64,000 nt of DNA from Beijerinckiaceae bacterium (GCA_947475995.1 CANJNI010000015.1:1-64000); one strand, 5' to 3'. Positions 34,724-44,427 are shown, counted from the first letter of the stretch. Notes: generated by a model from the sequence alone, not told the origin. Program-made: numbers and translations.

Positions 34724-35809
34724 ATGCAGGGACACCTCGCGACTGAAGCCGCCATCCAGCCCGTAGCGCCTGCCGTGCAAGTGCCGGCCGTCGAACGCTA
34801 CGGCGTGGTCCCCATGCCCAACCTCGCATGGACTCCCGAGGTCGAGCGCGCCACCGCGCACCTTTACGAGAAGGTGAAGGCCATCATCCCGCCGGTGGAG
34901 TGGCCTTTCCATGCGCCTTACGTGAAGGCCATCAACGATCTGAAGAAAGAGCGCAACGCCGTCATCCTGGCGCACAATTACCAGACGCCGGAAATCTACA
35001 ACTGCGTCGCCGATGTGGTGGGCGACTCGCTGCAGCTCGCCAAGCTGGCCGCGAAGTCGGACGCCGACATCATCGTGCAGGGCGGCGTGCACTTCATGGC
35101 CGAAACCTCAAAGCTGCTGAACCCGAACAAGACCGTGCTGATCCCGGATCGCAAGGCGGGCTGCTCGCTCGCCGAGTCGATCACCGGCGCGGACGTGCGC
35201 CTGCTGCGCCAGCGCTATCCGGGCGTGCCGGTCGTGGCTTACGTCAACACCTCCGCCGAGGTGAAGGCGGAAGTCGATATCTGCTGCACGTCGTCCAACG
35301 CGCTGAAGATCGTCGAAAGCATGGGCTCCGACCGCGTGATCTTTCTGCCGGATCAATATCTGGCGAAGAACGTGCAGGCGCAGACCAAAGTGCAGATCAT
35401 CGCCTGGAAGGGCGCTTGCGAGGTGCATGAGCGCTTCACGGCGGAAGAACTGCTGCGCTACAAGGCCGACGATCCGTCGATCCAGATTATCGCGCATCCG
35501 GAGTGCCCGCCGGAGGTGGTCGCGGTGAGCGATTTCGCCGGCTCGACGGCCGCGATGATCGACTTCGTAAAGACCCGCAAGCCCAAGCGCGTCCTGATGG
35601 TCACCGAATGTTCGATGGCCGACAATGTGGCGACCGAGACGACCGGAACGGAATTCGTCCGTCCCTGCAATCTCTGCCCGCACATGAAGCGCATCACGCT
35701 GCCGAAGATCCTCGACAGCCTCGTGTACCTGCGCGAGGAAGTCACGATCGACCCGCTGCTGGCCGAACGCGCCCGCCGCAGCGTCGAGCGCATGATCGAG
35801 GTGGGGTAA
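34724..35809 (+). CDS. nadA: Quinolinate synthase
   Basis: A 361-residue [4Fe-4S] enzyme condensing iminoaspartate with dihydroxyacetone phosphate in de novo NAD synthesis. Motifs: [23 protein letters not shown], the cysteine in [41 protein letters not shown], and the terminal cluster cysteines in [14 protein letters not shown]. The start is ATG 34724 with AAGGAG at 34712-34717. It is the first gene of the nad operon; a candidate repressor site directly precedes it. The normal partner nadB follows only after an unrelated gene. Confidence 0.97.
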   Translation: MQGHLATEAAIQPVAPAVQVPAVERYGVVPMPNLAWTPEVERATAHLYEKVKAIIPPVEWPFHAPYVKAINDLKKERNAVILAHNYQTPEIYNCVADVVGDSLQLAKLAAKSDADIIVQGGVHFMAETSKLLNPNKTVLIPDRKAGCSLAESITGADVRLLRQRYPGVPVVAYVNTSAEVKAEVDICCTSSNALKIVESMGSDRVIFLPDQYLAKNVQAQTKVQIIAWKGACEVHERFTAEELLRYKADDPSIQIIAHPECPPEVVAVSDFAGSTAAMIDFVKTRKPKRVLMVTECSMADNVATETTGTEFVRPCNLCPHMKRITLPKILDSLVYLREEVTIDPLLAERARRSVERMIEVG

Positions 35810-35823
35810 CGCCTTTGGGGAAA

Positions 35824-36525
35824 ATGGGACCGAACGCACCGAACTTTTCACCCGGCGCGTTGAAGGTCGTCGACGTCGCGACCGCGATCGGTCGCGACGT
35901 TTTGGCTGTGACAGCTGGCGCAGCACCGCTCAACACAGCCGTCGAGTTCATAAAACAGTATGCCAAATCGAAGGTGGAAAGTGCCACGAAGGTTCTTGCT
36001 GCAGCGATAAGTCAAGGGCAAGTGGAGCTACTAACCGACGAAATCTGGCAAGAATTCGTACCTTCAGCATATCGATTTTTCGAAGCCGCTCGTGCCGGCG
36101 AATACGAGCATAATCTCGAGATCCTTGCTGAGTGTTTGGTCAGTGGAGTTCTCGCCAAACGCCTCTCAGCCTCAGGATTCGCAAGGGTAAAACGCAGGAT
36201 AGAAGGCTTGGAAGTTCGCGAGATTGGGCTGATCGCAGCCATTCATCTTGATCTTCAACTTCGAAACCTGCCTGCCGGTGAGGGGTCACGATCATTTGTC
36301 TCGGCTGAAGGTCTCTTCACCGCAAATCCCAATATCGGTTTTCTCACGTCACGTGATGTCGCGGCGACACTCGCAGAATTCGCCGGTCGGGGAATCTTGG
36401 TACCTGACGGTGCAGGTCGATGGGATAAAGGCGAGGAATACTATTTTGGCACTACGGCACTTCTTGAGTTGGTCGCACTCGCCTCCACGAAAATGAAGCC
36501 TGCAACAGATGCTGAAGGCAACTAA
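35824..36525 (+). CDS. Unknown protein inserted between nadA and nadB, low GC
   Basis: A 233-residue, largely helical, soluble protein with no signal peptide or membrane helix. Visible parts: a small-residue N-terminus ([12 protein letters not shown]), a central helical region ([41 protein letters not shown]), and a C-terminal segment that could form a winged helix ([19 protein letters not shown], then [19 protein letters not shown]). I do not recognise the family. By hand count GC is 92/180 at 36001-36180, against 40/60 in nadA at 35041-35100, pointing to recent acquisition. It starts 14 bases after nadA and overlaps the nadB start by 17 bases, so it sits inside the operon without breaking it. 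Confidence 0.8.
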   Translation: MGPNAPNFSPGALKVVDVATAIGRDVLAVTAGAAPLNTAVEFIKQYAKSKVESATKVLAAAISQGQVELLTDEIWQEFVPSAYRFFEAARAGEYEHNLEILAECLVSGVLAKRLSASGFARVKRRIEGLEVREIGLIAAIHLDLQLRNLPAGEGSRSFVSAEGLFTANPNIGFLTSRDVAATLAEFAGRGILVPDGAGRWDKGEEYYFGTTALLELVALASTKMKPATDAEGN

Positions 36526-38056
36526 TCCCATCCTGATTGTCGGCGGCGGCCTTGCGGGACTTTTCTGCGCGCTGAAGCTCAGCCCCCGCCCCGTCACCCT
36601 CCTCGCCACAGCCCCCATCGGCGAGGGCGCATCCTCCGCGTGGGCGCAGGGCGGCGTGGCGGCCGCAATGTCGGAAGGCGACAGCCCCGAAAAGCACACC
36701 GAAGACACCGTGATCGCCGGCGCCGGAACAGTGGACCGGCAGGTCGTGCTCGACATGGCGCGCGAGGCGTCGGACCGCATTCACGATCTGCTCGCCTATG
36801 GGGTTCCGTTCGACCGCGATCTCGAAGGGCGCCTGCTGCAATCTCGCGAAGCAGCCCATAGCGAGAGGCGCATCGTGCGCGTCAAGGGAGACGCAGCCGG
36901 CAAGGCCATCATGGAGGCGCTGGTGGCCGCCGTGCGGCGCACGCCGTCCATCAGCCTGCGCGAAGGTTTTACGGCGGAAGAGCTGATTGTCCGCAACGGC
37001 AGGGTCGAAGGCGTCTGGGCGCGCGGGCAGGATGGCTTGCTGCAAGCCTTCCCGGCCGCCGCGACCGTGCTGGCGACCGGCGGCATCGGCCAGCTTTACC
37101 GGGTCACCACCAACCCGCCGGAATCGCGCGGCCTCGGCCTTGCGATTGCCGCGCAGGCCGGAGCCGTCATCGCGGACGCTGAATTCGTCCAGTTTCACCC
37201 GACCGCCATCGACATCGGCCGAGATCCCGCCCCGCTGGCGACCGAAGCTCTTCGCGGCGACGGCGCCACGCTGATCAACCGCGCAGGCGAACGCTTCATG
37301 CAGGCCATCCACCCGGACGCCGAACTCGCTCCGCGCGATATCGTGGCGCGAGGCGTGTTCGCGGAAATTTCGGCCGGACGCGGGGCGTTTCTGGACGCCC
37401 GCACCGCCATCGGCCCCGAATTTCCGCACCTGTTCCCGACCGTCTACGCCAGTTGCCTGTCGGCGGGCATAGACCCGGTTGCGACCCCCATCCCGGTCGC
37501 GCCCGCCGAGCACTACCATATGGGCGGCATCGCCACGGATGCGCGCGGCCGCACCTCCCTGCCCGGCCTCTGGGCGGCGGGCGAATGCGCATCGACCGGC
37601 GTCCACGGCGCGAACAGGCTGGCGTCGAACTCGCTGCTGGAAGCTGTGGTCTTTGCCGCCCGCATTGCGGAGGACCTGCGCGACCTCCCGGCCATTGCGC
37701 CGCCCGCCCCCGCCGGGCGACCCGAACGCGCTGCCGAACCGGAGCCCGAACTGATCGCCCGTCTGCGTGAAACCATGCAGGCCGGCGCAGGCGTGATCCG
37801 CCACGAAGCCGGAGTGCGCGCGGGTTTTGCGGCCGTGGCGACGATCCGCCAGCAGGCGGCTTCGCCCGTCACGCAGGCCATGGCCGATGTGGCGACGCTC
37901 GTGCTGGCCGGGGCGCTCGCGCGGCGCGAAAGCCGGGGCGGTCATTTCCGGTCGGATTTCCCGAACCCCGATCCGGCTCTGGCCAGCCGTTCGTTGACCA
38001 CACTGGCGCAGGCGCGACGAATGGCGGACGAAGACACGTCCTCCACGCGGGCCTGA
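36509..38056 (+). CDS. nadB: L-aspartate oxidase
   Basis: A 515-residue FAD enzyme making iminoaspartate for NadA. The dinucleotide motif is [17 protein letters not shown], followed by [28 protein letters not shown], the flavin-site [13 protein letters not shown] and the late motif [18 protein letters not shown]. It starts inside the end of the preceding unknown gene. nadC, which usually completes the operon, is absent; a TPR gene follows instead. Confidence 0.97.
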   Translation: MLKATNPILIVGGGLAGLFCALKLSPRPVTLLATAPIGEGASSAWAQGGVAAAMSEGDSPEKHTEDTVIAGAGTVDRQVVLDMAREASDRIHDLLAYGVPFDRDLEGRLLQSREAAHSERRIVRVKGDAAGKAIMEALVAAVRRTPSISLREGFTAEELIVRNGRVEGVWARGQDGLLQAFPAAATVLATGGIGQLYRVTTNPPESRGLGLAIAAQAGAVIADAEFVQFHPTAIDIGRDPAPLATEALRGDGATLINRAGERFMQAIHPDAELAPRDIVARGVFAEISAGRGAFLDARTAIGPEFPHLFPTVYASCLSAGIDPVATPIPVAPAEHYHMGGIATDARGRTSLPGLWAAGECASTGVHGANRLASNSLLEAVVFAARIAEDLRDLPAIAPPAPAGRPERAAEPEPELIARLRETMQAGAGVIRHEAGVRAGFAAVATIRQQAASPVTQAMADVATLVLAGALARRESRGGHFRSDFPNPDPALASRSLTTLAQARRMADEDTSSTRA

Positions 38057-38178
38057 CCTCTCGAAACCTTGTTGGCCAACCCCTTGCCGATGGCGCACAA
38101 AACCGCCATGGTCCAAGCCGAATCCTGCGCCGGAGGGCGGGCGGCAGCCTGCCCGGTCCGTTGCCGCCAACGAGAAAG

Positions 38179-39969
38179 ATGGATCTCGTGCCGTTCGATT
38201 TTGCGTCCCGCCGATCCCCCATGCCGAAAGGCGCGCTGCGCCGCGCCCTGATGGCCGGAATTTTCGGCCTGATGGCCGTCGCGCCCGCGCAGGCCGCCAC
38301 GCCGCAGCGCCAGACCAAATCGGTCCCGCGCCCGTTTGCGGTGTCGGCCAGTCCGGCCGGCAATTATCTGGCTGCGCTCTCGGCCGGCGCGCAGCGCGAC
38401 ACAGCCGCAGCCGCGACCTATTTCCGCGAGGTCCTGCGCAGCGATCCGCGCAATCCGGAGCTGATCGAGCGCGCCTTCGTGGCTTCCCTCGCCAACGGCA
38501 ACATGAACGATTCCTTCGGCCTCGCCGATCGGCTCGTGGCGCGCGACAAGAACAACGGCCTCGCGCATCTCGTGCTGGGCGTGAAGGCCTTCAAGGCGAA
38601 GCAGTTTTCCAATGCGCGCGGCGCGCTCGCCAAGTCCGGCACCAACCGGCAGCGCGACATCACCGCCATCCTGATCAACGCCTGGTCCTATGTCGGCTCG
38701 AACGACTACAAGCGCGCGCTCGAAACCGTCGAGCAATTGCGCGATCCGCGTTTCGCCGGCTTCCGCGACTATCATGCGGCGCTCATCGCCGACCTGTCGA
38801 AAAACAGCGCCGAGGCGGGCCGCCGCATGAAGGCCGCCTATGAGGCCGAAAAGCAGACATTGCGGGTCGTCGACGCCTACGGGCGCTTCCTGTCCCGTCA
38901 GGGCCAGTATGAAGAGGCCAAAAAGGTTTTCCGCGCCTATGACGAAATGGTGCCTCGCCACCCGATGGTGACGGCGGCGCTCGCGACTCTGGAGCAGAAC
39001 AAGCCGCTTCCGGCGACCGTGCGCAATTCGCAGCAGGGCGCCGCCGAAGTGCTGTACGGCCTCGGGGCCGCCGGCACCCGTCAGGGCGACGAACTTGCCT
39101 CCGTCATCTACCTTCGTCTCTCCCAGTATCTGGACGCCGAAAATCCGCTGGCGATCATCACGCTCGCCGGCCTCTACGAACAGTTGAAGCAGAACGAGAT
39201 CGCCATCGACATCTACGAGTCGATGCCGGATTCCTCGCCGCTGCGTTCCAATGCGGACATCCAGATCGGCCTGCTGCTCGAAGCGCTCGGGCGTCCCGAG
39301 GAAGCCGAAAAGCATCTGGCGGCCATCACGGTCGCAAGCCCGAAAGATATCGAGGCCTTCAACGCGCTCGGCAACCTGCAGCGCACCCGGAAGGAATTCG
39401 CCAAGGCGGCCGAAGCCTACACGAAGGTGATCGAGCTTTCGCCGCCGAACGAACGCTCGCTGTGGCCGATCTATTATTTCCGCGCGATCTCCTTCGAGCG
39501 CCAGAAGCAATGGCCGAAGGCCGAGGCCGATTTCCTCAAGGCGCTCGAACTGTTCCCCAACCAGCCGCTGGTGCTGAACTATCTCGGCTATTCATGGGTC
39601 GATCAGGGCATTCGGCTCGAAGAAGCCTTCCGGATGCTGCAGAAGGCCGTGGAGTTGCGCCCGACCGACGGCTACATCGTCGACAGCCTGGGCTGGGCGC
39701 ACTACAAGCTCGGCCGCTATGACGAGGCTTTGCGCGAACTCGAACGCGCCGTCGAACTGAAGCCCGGCGATCCGACCATCAACGACCATCTGGGCGATGT
39801 GTACTGGAAGGTCGGCCGCAGGCTCGAAGCCGGGTTCCAGTGGAACCACGCGCGCGACCTCAATCCGGAGCCCGAAGATCTTCCGCGCATCCTCGAGAAG
39901 ATCAAGAACGGCATGCCGGACGATGTGAAGCCCGCAGCGGCGGCGGAACAGCCCAAAAACGGCGGCTGA
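38179..39969 (+). CDS. Exported tetratricopeptide repeat protein
   Basis: A protein of about 596 residues. A signal-like helix (LMAGIFGLMAVAPAQAATP) is followed by an array of TPR helices through the rest, with clear TPR consensus late in the protein: EFAKAAEAYTKVIELSPP, QWPKAEADFLKALELFPNQP, RYDEALRELERAVELKPGDP. It resembles periplasmic TPR proteins that act as scaffolds in envelope assembly; no specific partner is evident. The start is ATG 38179; ATG 38221 would give a more compact signal peptide. ispE follows after 3 bases, so they share a transcript. Confidence 0.85.
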   Translation: MDLVPFDFASRRSPMPKGALRRALMAGIFGLMAVAPAQAATPQRQTKSVPRPFAVSASPAGNYLAALSAGAQRDTAAAATYFREVLRSDPRNPELIERAFVASLANGNMNDSFGLADRLVARDKNNGLAHLVLGVKAFKAKQFSNARGALAKSGTNRQRDITAILINAWSYVGSNDYKRALETVEQLRDPRFAGFRDYHAALIADLSKNSAEAGRRMKAAYEAEKQTLRVVDAYGRFLSRQGQYEEAKKVFRAYDEMVPRHPMVTAALATLEQNKPLPATVRNSQQGAAEVLYGLGAAGTRQGDELASVIYLRLSQYLDAENPLAIITLAGLYEQLKQNEIAIDIYESMPDSSPLRSNADIQIGLLLEALGRPEEAEKHLAAITVASPKDIEAFNALGNLQRTRKEFAKAAEAYTKVIELSPPNERSLWPIYYFRAISFERQKQWPKAEADFLKALELFPNQPLVLNYLGYSWVDQGIRLEEAFRMLQKAVELRPTDGYIVDSLGWAHYKLGRYDEALRELERAVELKPGDPTINDHLGDVYWKVGRRLEAGFQWNHARDLNPEPEDLPRILEKIKNGMPDDVKPAAAAEQPKNGG

Positions 39970-39972
39970 CGA

Positions 39973-40857
39973 ATGGCGGCTGAAACGGCGCGCGCGCTCA
40001 CCAGCCGCGCGCCCGCCAAGATCAATCTGTCGCTGCACATCGTGGGCCGCAGGCAAGACGGCTATCATGAACTCGAAAGCCTCGTGTGTTTCGCGGGCGC
40101 GGCAGACATTCTGCGTTTCACGCCTGAGGATGATCTTTCGCTGATTGTCCAAGGCCCGACGGCATCCCTTGCGGGTCCGGACCACGACAATCTGGTGCTG
40201 CGCGCCGCGCGTCTGCTGTCCGAAAGGAAGTCCTGCCGGACAGGCGCCTTTCATCTCATCAAGAAGCTCCCTGTCGCGGCCGGAATCGGCGGCGGCTCCT
40301 CCGATGCGGCGGCGGCGCTTCGGCTGCTGGCGCAAGCCAACAATATCGGCGTCCACGATCCTGCATTGCTCGAAGCCGCACGCCGCACCGGTTCCGATGT
40401 TACCGTATGCGTGGATGCCCGCGCGCGCATGATGCGCGGCGTCGGCGAAACCCTTGGTGCGCCCTTGCGCCTGCCGCCACTGTTCGCGGTGCTGATCAAT
40501 CCGGGCGTTGCGGTCGAAACGCCCCCGGTGTTCCGCAAGCTTGGATACGAGCGCGGCGAAACTCGGCCGCAGAATGTGCATCCTCCCGTGCCGGACGGAT
40601 TATCGTTCGACGCGCTGATCGACCTTCTGGCGAAGACCCGCAACGACATGCAAGCCGCAGCCACAGAACTGGCGCCTGTCATCGCTGATGTCATCGAACA
40701 GCTACGTTCAGCGCCCGATTGCAAGCTGGCGCGGATGTCGGGGTCGGGCGCGACCTGTTTCGGCCTGTTCCGCACCTGTCATCAGGCTGCTCTCGCCGCG
40801 CAAGCAATTCGCGCGCGCCATCCCGATTGGTGGGTCAAGCCGACCATGCTGCGGTAG
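39973..40857 (+). CDS. ispE: 4-diphosphocytidyl-2-C-methyl-D-erythritol kinase
   Basis: A 294-residue GHMP kinase of the MEP isoprenoid pathway. The N-terminus SRAPAKINLSLHIVGRRQDGYHELES is typical; the ATP-binding motif is PVAAGIGGGSSDAAAALRLL and the third GHMP motif is MSGSGATCFGLF. It follows the TPR gene directly. IspG of the same pathway is coded at 50387 in this window. Confidence 0.96.
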   Translation: MAAETARALTSRAPAKINLSLHIVGRRQDGYHELESLVCFAGAADILRFTPEDDLSLIVQGPTASLAGPDHDNLVLRAARLLSERKSCRTGAFHLIKKLPVAAGIGGGSSDAAAALRLLAQANNIGVHDPALLEAARRTGSDVTVCVDARARMMRGVGETLGAPLRLPPLFAVLINPGVAVETPPVFRKLGYERGETRPQNVHPPVPDGLSFDALIDLLAKTRNDMQAAATELAPVIADVIEQLRSAPDCKLARMSGSGATCFGLFRTCHQAALAAQAIRARHPDWWVKPTMLR

Positions 40858-40912
40858 TCTGAAGTAGAGCACGCCACGAAACGTGAATCCGACTCGCGCG
40901 GCTGTTGCCCCG

Positions 40913-41623
40913 CTACGCGGCTTCCACCAGAAACTGCGCGAGCGCTTCGGGCTGGTCCACCATCATGTCGTGGCCCCAGTCATTCTCGAACACGCGCCAA
41001 GACGAATCGAGTTTGCACCTGGCGAGCGCCGCATCGAAATTCATGCTCGGATGTTTCAGCGCCCGCACATAAGTCTTGCGCGCCACGCGGTCGCGCGCGC
41101 CCGTGAGGCGGATCGGTTGCATCGTCACGCCGATCGGCTGCGGCGTCAGCTTCGACTTGAGCCATGCAACATCGGCCGGATCGTCGATCTCGAAATGCGC
41201 GGGATCGCGCACAGGCCGCGAAATCTCGCCGCGCCCCAGGGCCGCATCCGTATCCTGCCGGTCGCGCGGCGATTGCAGGTCGTAGCCGCTGACGCCATCG
41301 GGGGGCAGCGCCGCATCGAGGTAAACGATGGATTTGACGCGCGGCAAAACATGCTCGATCGCGCCCGATATCATCCAGCCCGCATAGGAATGGCCGACCA
41401 GCACGGCGTCGCGAATATCCTCCCATTCGAACACATTCACGATGTCCCGAATGTGCGTGTCGAGCGTGATGTCACGGCTCAGCAAATGAGAACGTTCGCC
41501 CAGACCCGTCAGTGTCGGCGTGAAAACCTCGTGACCTTGCGCGCGAAGGATTTTCCCCACGCGCGACCAGCACCAGCCGCCATGCCATGCGCCGTGTACA
41601 AGAACGAAAGTCTCGCGACCCAT
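40913..41623 (-). CDS. Alpha/beta hydrolase
   Basis: A 236-residue hydrolase fold protein. The oxyanion segment is FVLVHGAWHGGWCW, the nucleophile elbow VLVGHSYAGWMISG (serine as nucleophile) and the late catalytic histidine in ENDWGHDMMVDQPEAL. It resembles the salicylate esterase/hydroxynitrile lyase-like subgroup, but substrate is unknown. Its ATG overlaps the stop of the polyprenyl synthase gene as TGATG, so they are coupled. Confidence 0.9.
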   Translation of the reverse strand: MGRETFVLVHGAWHGGWCWSRVGKILRAQGHEVFTPTLTGLGERSHLLSRDITLDTHIRDIVNVFEWEDIRDAVLVGHSYAGWMISGAIEHVLPRVKSIVYLDAALPPDGVSGYDLQSPRDRQDTDAALGRGEISRPVRDPAHFEIDDPADVAWLKSKLTPQPIGVTMQPIRLTGARDRVARKTYVRALKHPSMNFDAALARCKLDSSWRVFENDWGHDMMVDQPEALAQFLVEAA

Positions 41624-42636
41624 CAGTGAGCGCGGCTGACGCAGAAATCGACCACGCTCAGCAGCGACTTCTTCCACGGCGACGACGGGAACAGTTCCAG
41701 CGCATCGCGCGCCATCGCTCCGTAGTGACGGGCGCGCTCGACCGTATCTTCCAGGGCGCGGTGGCGGCGCATGGTGGCGAGCGCAGTCGCCAGATCGCCT
41801 TCGTTGATCTCGCCCTGTTCGAGCGTGCGCTTCCAGAAGGCGCGCTCCGCATCATTGCCGCGCCGGAACGACAGAACGACCGGCAGGGTGATCTTGCCCT
41901 CGCGGAAATCGTCGCCCACATTCTTGCCCAGCTTGGCGGACGTGCCGCCGTAATCGAGCGCATCGTCGATCAACTGGAACGCAACGCCAAGGTTCATCCC
42001 GTAGCTGCGGCAGGCGGCGGCCTCACCCTTGGGGCGATTGGCCAGAACGGGGCCGACTTCGCTGGCAGCCGCAAACAGAGCCGCCGTCTTGGCGCGGATC
42101 ACCGCCAGATAATCGTCTTCCGTCGTCTCGGTGTCCTTGGCGGCGGAAAGCTGCATCACCTCGCCTTCCGCAATCACGGCGGCGGCGGTGGAGAGAATAT
42201 CCAGACAGGCCAGCGAGCCGACCTCGACCATCATCTTGAAGGCCTGCCCGAGCAGGAAATCGCCGACCAGAACGCTGGCCTCGTTGCCCCACAGCATCCG
42301 GGCGGCCAGCTTGCCGCGCCGCATGTCGCTCTGGTCCACCACATCGTCGTGCAACAGGGTGGCGGTGTGCATGAATTCGACAGAGGCTGCGAGCTTGATA
42401 TGGCCCTCGCCCTGGTAGCCGCAGAGGCCCGCCGTCGCCAGCGTCAGCATGGGCCGCAGCCGCTTCCCGCCGGACGAAATGAGATGGTTCGCGACTTCCG
42501 GAATCATCGTCACGTCGGAGCCGGTCCGCGACAGGATCATCTGGTTGACGCGATCCATGTCGCCCGCCACCAGATCGACCAGTTCGCCGATCCCGGGTTC
42601 TTTTGATCTCTCTTCGAGCGGAACGACGACGCCCAC
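41623..42636 (-). CDS. Polyprenyl (octaprenyl/decaprenyl) diphosphate synthase
   Basis: A 337-residue trans-prenyltransferase making the long isoprenoid tail of ubiquinone. The first Asp-rich motif is HTATLLHDDVVDQSDMRRG and the second is FQLIDDALDYGG; GGKRLRPML near the N-terminus binds the allylic substrate. The start is GTG 42636, preceded by GGCGAGG. The frame is open further upstream but overlaps the divergent genes. Chain length (C40 or C50) cannot be decided by eye. Confidence 0.94.
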   Translation of the reverse strand: MGVVVPLEERSKEPGIGELVDLVAGDMDRVNQMILSRTGSDVTMIPEVANHLISSGGKRLRPMLTLATAGLCGYQGEGHIKLAASVEFMHTATLLHDDVVDQSDMRRGKLAARMLWGNEASVLVGDFLLGQAFKMMVEVGSLACLDILSTAAAVIAEGEVMQLSAAKDTETTEDDYLAVIRAKTAALFAAASEVGPVLANRPKGEAAACRSYGMNLGVAFQLIDDALDYGGTSAKLGKNVGDDFREGKITLPVVLSFRRGNDAERAFWKRTLEQGEINEGDLATALATMRRHRALEDTVERARHYGAMARDALELFPSSPWKKSLLSVVDFCVSRAH

Positions 42637-42759
42637 GCGCTGATCCTCGCCATGTAATGCCGCGCCCCGGTGCTTGCCACCGGATTGCGCGCATGCAAGC
42701 CTTACCTCACTAAGCACGCCCGCCAAAAGCTGGCAATTGGACGCTCCCGGCTCATTACG

Positions 42760-42990
42760 ATGCAGGAACTTCTCCGGACCAACGACCTCGTTCTCATTTC
42801 GGTGATCGAGACGATCCTGCGCGCCGAAAATATCCGGTATTTTGTCGCCGATCAGCATACAAGCGCCATCGAGGGATCGCTGGGCTTCCTGCCGCGCCGC
42901 ATTCTCGTGGCGGAGGAATCCGGAACGAGGGCGCGCCGTCTGCTGGTTGAGGCGGGCCTGCTGGAACAGCCGGACAAGGCGCGTGGCTGA
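42760..42990 (+). CDS. DUF2007 protein
   Basis: A 76-residue protein of the DUF2007 family (putative signal-transducing protein): MQELLRTNDLVLISVIETIL, IRYFVADQHTSAIEGSLG, RRILVAEESGTRARRLLVEAG. Function unknown. The methyltransferase gene begins inside its 3' end (GTG at 42983), giving translational coupling. This pairing with a TrmN6-like gene is common in alphaproteobacteria as far as I recall. Confidence 0.85.
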   Translation: MQELLRTNDLVLISVIETILRAENIRYFVADQHTSAIEGSLGFLPRRILVAEESGTRARRLLVEAGLLEQPDKARG

Positions 42991-43747
42991 TATCGACGAT
43001 GTGCGGGAAGACGCGATCCTCGGCGGCAGGCTACGCCTGCGCCAGCCTGCGCGCGGCCATCGAGCCGGAACCGACGCCGTGCTGCTGGCCGCAGCCGCCC
43101 CGGCGGGCAGCCTCGTCATCGACGCCGGCGCCGGGGTCGGCTCGGCGGGCCTGATCGTCGCCCTGCGGCAACCGCTGGCGCGCGTCACCCTCGTCGAGCG
43201 CGATGCGGAAACGGCCCGGCTTGCGGGCGAAAACATCGCCCTGAACGGTCAGGAAGGACGGGTCTCGGTCGCCATTGCCGACCTGCTGTCTCCGGCTTCG
43301 CGCCGGGCCGCCGGTTTGCACGAGCGCCCCGCCGATGTCCTGATCAGCAACCCGCCGTTCTACGACGCCGCGACGGTGCGGGCCTCCCCGGACAGCCGCC
43401 GGGCCGACGCCCATGTGGGCCAATCGGGGTTCATGGAGGTCTGGCTGAAGGCTTTCGCGGCGCTTCTGGCCGGACATGGCAGGCTCGCGATGATCCACCG
43501 GCCGGAAGCCATGGGGGATATTCTGGCGGCTTGCGAGGGGCGTTTCGGGGCGCTCGCGGTGCTGCCCGTCCATCCGCGTGCAGATGCGCCCGCCGTGCGG
43601 ATTCTGGTCGGGGCCATAAAGGGAAGCCGCGCCCCGCTTCGGCTGCTTCCGGGCCTGATTCTGCACAGGCCCGAAGGCGGCTTCACCCCGGAGGCGGAAG
43701 CCATCCACCGGGGTGAAGCCTTTCTCGATCTGACCGCCCGGGCCTAG
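42983..43747 (+). CDS. tRNA1(Val) A37 N6-methyltransferase-like (TrmN6/COG4123)
   Basis: A 254-residue SAM-dependent N6-adenine methyltransferase. The N-terminal GGRLRLRQPARGHRAGTDAVLL is characteristic of the group, SAM motif I is LVIDAGAGVGSAGLIVAL, and the catalytic (N/D)PP(Y/F) motif is DVLISNPPFYDAATV. The GTG start at 42983 lies inside the DUF2007 gene. It converges with the QQRPVY protein gene and overlaps it by 4 bases. Confidence 0.88.
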   Translation: MADIDDVREDAILGGRLRLRQPARGHRAGTDAVLLAAAAPAGSLVIDAGAGVGSAGLIVALRQPLARVTLVERDAETARLAGENIALNGQEGRVSVAIADLLSPASRRAAGLHERPADVLISNPPFYDAATVRASPDSRRADAHVGQSGFMEVWLKAFAALLAGHGRLAMIHRPEAMGDILAACEGRFGALAVLPVHPRADAPAVRILVGAIKGSRAPLRLLPGLILHRPEGGFTPEAEAIHRGEAFLDLTARA

Positions 43748-44370
43748 ACCCAGCGGCGGACGCAAACCTTGCGGGGCAGCTTCTTGTAGCCGCGCTTGGT
43801 CTTGACCCACTTCTTCTGGATCGTGCACTTCGTCACCAGCCGATGGCCCGTATAGACCGGATAGCTCCGGTACACCGGATAGGGCTCATACACCGGATAG
43901 GGCACGTAGGTCGGAGCAATCCGCACGCGCGGCCGGTAGCGCGGCTGATAGACCGGCGCCGGCGCGGCCCGATAGACCGGACGCTGCTGGTACACCGGCC
44001 GCTGCTGGTAGACCGGGCGCTGCTGGTAGACCGGGCGCTGCTGATAGATCTGCCTCTGCTGGTATGCCGGACGCGGGGCTTGGTAGGCTGGCTGGGCCTG
44101 CTGCACGAAAGGACGGCCGCCGAAGGCCTGTCCGCCGCCCCGGAAGGACGGAGCCTGCTGGACAGCAGCCGGAGGCGCGCCGCCGCCGCCCCGACGTCCA
44201 AAGCGCTGCTGCTGCTGGTCCGGCTGGGCGACCGGCGCGCCGCTGCCGAACGGGCCGGGGCCGCGCTGGGCAAAGGCTTCGCCCGCCACGGTGGCGCCGC
44301 CAGCCAGGGCCGCCGTGACCGCCAGAATGCGGGCCAGACGGGAAAAACCGGAGGGAATGATACGCGACAT
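43744..44370 (-). CDS. Exported QQRPVY-repeat protein, unknown function
   Basis: A 208-residue secreted protein. The signal peptide ends at GEAFAQRG. The mature part is Gln/Gly/Pro-rich, then has five tandem hexads of the form YQQRPV (residues 103-132), then a proline/tyrosine region (YVPYPVYEPYPVYRSYPVY), and a conserved-looking basic C-terminus with two cysteines (TKCTIQKKWVKT, RKVCVRRWV). The Pro/Tyr/Gln composition suggests an envelope or matrix protein. No family is assigned. Confidence 0.75.
   Translation of the reverse strand: MSRIIPSGFSRLARILAVTAALAGGATVAGEAFAQRGPGPFGSGAPVAQPDQQQQRFGRRGGGGAPPAAVQQAPSFRGGGQAFGGRPFVQQAQPAYQAPRPAYQQRQIYQQRPVYQQRPVYQQRPVYQQRPVYRAAPAPVYQPRYRPRVRIAPTYVPYPVYEPYPVYRSYPVYTGHRLVTKCTIQKKWVKTKRGYKKLPRKVCVRRWV
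43975..44064 (-). repeat. Five tandem 18-bp repeats coding YQQRPV hexads
   Basis: Five adjacent 18-bp units, nearly identical at the DNA level (core CTACCAGCAGCGCCC on the minus strand), code the hexad array of the exported protein. The first unit is diverged (YQQRQI). Near-identity of the DNA suggests recent expansion by slippage. Confidence 0.85.
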
Positions 44371-44411
44371 GGAAAGTCTCCCTGTACCGAACCGGCGGAT
44401 GCCGTTGCGGT

Positions 44412-44427
44412 TTGACGCTTTGTTAAC
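44412..44427 (+). promoter_or_regulatory. Candidate CtrA-type box upstream of the GGDEF-EAL gene
   Basis: TTGA-N7-TTAAC differs by one base from the CtrA consensus TTAA-N7-TTAAC of alphaproteobacteria. It lies 26 bases before the first possible start of the GGDEF-EAL gene and in the divergent gap with the QQRPVY gene. Sites of this strength occur by chance, so this is a weak call. Confidence 0.35.

Noticed and set aside
43975-44064. Regularly spaced 18-bp repeats considered as a CRISPR array
   Set aside because: The units are contiguous with no unique spacers, are in frame with a protein and code a hexapeptide.
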